Assembly: GCA_020446815.1 (NCBI GenBank) | Contig: JAGRDY010000026.1 | Span: 372,001 to 436,000 of the forward strand | Source: Paracoccaceae bacterium | GTDB lineage: Bacteria > Pseudomonadota > Alphaproteobacteria > Rhodobacterales > Rhodobacteraceae | Length of the DNA stretch: 64,000 bases | Direction of reading: 5' to 3' | In this document: piece after piece, positions 63,599 to 64,000 of the stretch | Layout of the letters: the number at the start of each line of letters is the position of its first letter | How positions within the stretch are numbered: the first letter of the stretch is position 1 | Program-made: the position numbers and the translations under genes | The notes under the pieces: generated by a model | The model's input: only the letters and a program-made list of their open reading frames with translations | Told to the model about the DNA's origin: nothing | Database searches by the model: none

Positions 63599-64000
63599 AT
63601 GACGACGCAAGAACAACTGGCGGAACGCTGCAGCGAGGTTTCGACAACCGCGCGGGCGGCTCTCGAATGGGTGGTGGACAGCGAAAACGCCGACACGGTC
63701 GGCCTGGCGCGAAAATCGCTGGTCCATGCACTGCGCAAGGGCGCGCGGCGGGCCGAGAAACTGGCCAAATCCGCCCGCACCAAGATGAGCGTCAGCGTCT
63801 TTGGCCCCAGTCAGGCGGGCAAGTCCTTTCTCGTCTCGGTTCTGGCGCGGCCGGCCGATGGCCGGCTGGTCGCCGATTTTCAGGGACCGGGCGGCAATCT
63901 CGACTACATCGGCGAAATCAACCCGATCGGCGAAGGCGAATCCACCGGGCTTGTGACCCGTTTCACCATGACCAAGGATCCTTGCCCCGAGGGATTTCCG
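63599..64000 (+). CDS. srfC: SrfC-family P-loop protein, truncated by window edge
   Basis: 134 codons visible; the gene continues past the window. It starts ATGACGACGCAAGAACAACT after GGGCGGGG. The N-terminal helical part (LAERCSEVSTTARAALEWVV) leads to a Walker A motif GPSQAGKS (residues 69-76) in VSVFGPSQAGKSFLVSVLAR, then INPIGEGESTGLVTRFTM. This N-terminus is that of SrfC-type putative virulence factors, which carry a dynamin-like GTPase-type P-loop. An earlier ATG at 63594 is followed at once by a stop. It forms the NTPase partner of SrfB. Confidence 0.85.
   Translation, partial: MTTQEQLAERCSEVSTTARAALEWVVDSENADTVGLARKSLVHALRKGARRAEKLAKSARTKMSVSVFGPSQAGKSFLVSVLARPADGRLVADFQGPGGNLDYIGEINPIGEGESTGLVTRFTMTKDPCPEGFP

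Overview
The window looks like GC-rich chromosomal DNA of an alphaproteobacterium, most likely Rhodobacterales. This is inferred from base composition, tightly overlapping operons (many ATGA stop/start junctions), and gene content (3-hydroxybutyrate dehydrogenase beside acetoacetate decarboxylase and a patatin, AmiC/AmiR-controlled amide uptake, LpiA/MprF-type lipid lysylation). I saw no rRNA, tRNA, CRISPR array, insertion sequence or prophage gene.

Layout. (1) 1-4.2 kb: a PepSY protein and a truncated OmpR-type regulator (minus strand), divergent from a regulator/kinase pair followed by a YfdX-family periplasmic protein. (2) 4.4-11.8 kb: a Bat-type aerotolerance operon (MoxR ATPase, DUF58, DUF4381, two von Willebrand A proteins, BatD); its second VWA protein is fused to TPRs and a glutamine-rich tail. 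(3) 12.0-16.2 kb: patatin, acetoacetate decarboxylase, SpoIIAA-like protein, 3-hydroxybutyrate dehydrogenase, then DUF302, DUF1269 and DUF3096 small proteins. (4) 16.3-18.9 kb: EmrAB-type efflux pair. (5) 19.1-22.1 kb: a three-repeat periplasmic protein downstream of a second kinase/regulator pair, paralogous to the one at 1.4-3.4 kb. (6) 22.3-28.3 kb: a six-gene acid/envelope-stress operon (HdeD, DUF1003, MprF, DUF202, rhomboid-like, patatin lipoprotein). (7) 28.4-36.3 kb: an amide/peptide ABC importer operon with amidase and AmiC/AmiR regulators behind a hairpin leader. (8) 36.7-42.0 kb: two large fused enzymes, CaiB-flavin reductase-Nudix-like and SerC-SerA-like. (9) 42.3-46.6 kb: three tandem paralogues with a peptidoglycan-binding domain, each with its own promoter. 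(10) 46.6-64.0 kb: an envelope cluster. On the minus strand a two-domain response regulator, a histidine kinase, two small exported proteins, a caspase-fold protease and a TPR-CHAT protease; on the plus strand, divergently, a membrane-anchored protein, a membrane-anchored trypsin-like protease, a sister protein with the same N-terminal domain but another C-terminal domain, SrfB (actin/Hsp70-fold ATPase) and the start of SrfC (P-loop protein).

The most interesting part is regions 9 and 10 together. An inverted repeat, TGACA-N5-TGTCA, followed two bases later by TGC, lies upstream of each of the three peptidoglycan-binding paralogues and again in the divergent control region of the protease/Srf cluster. 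I infer that one regulator, plausibly the response regulator encoded there, ties cell-wall-associated proteins to an exported set containing three separate protease folds and an Srf NTPase pair. The components are recognisable families; I do not know this combination as a described system.
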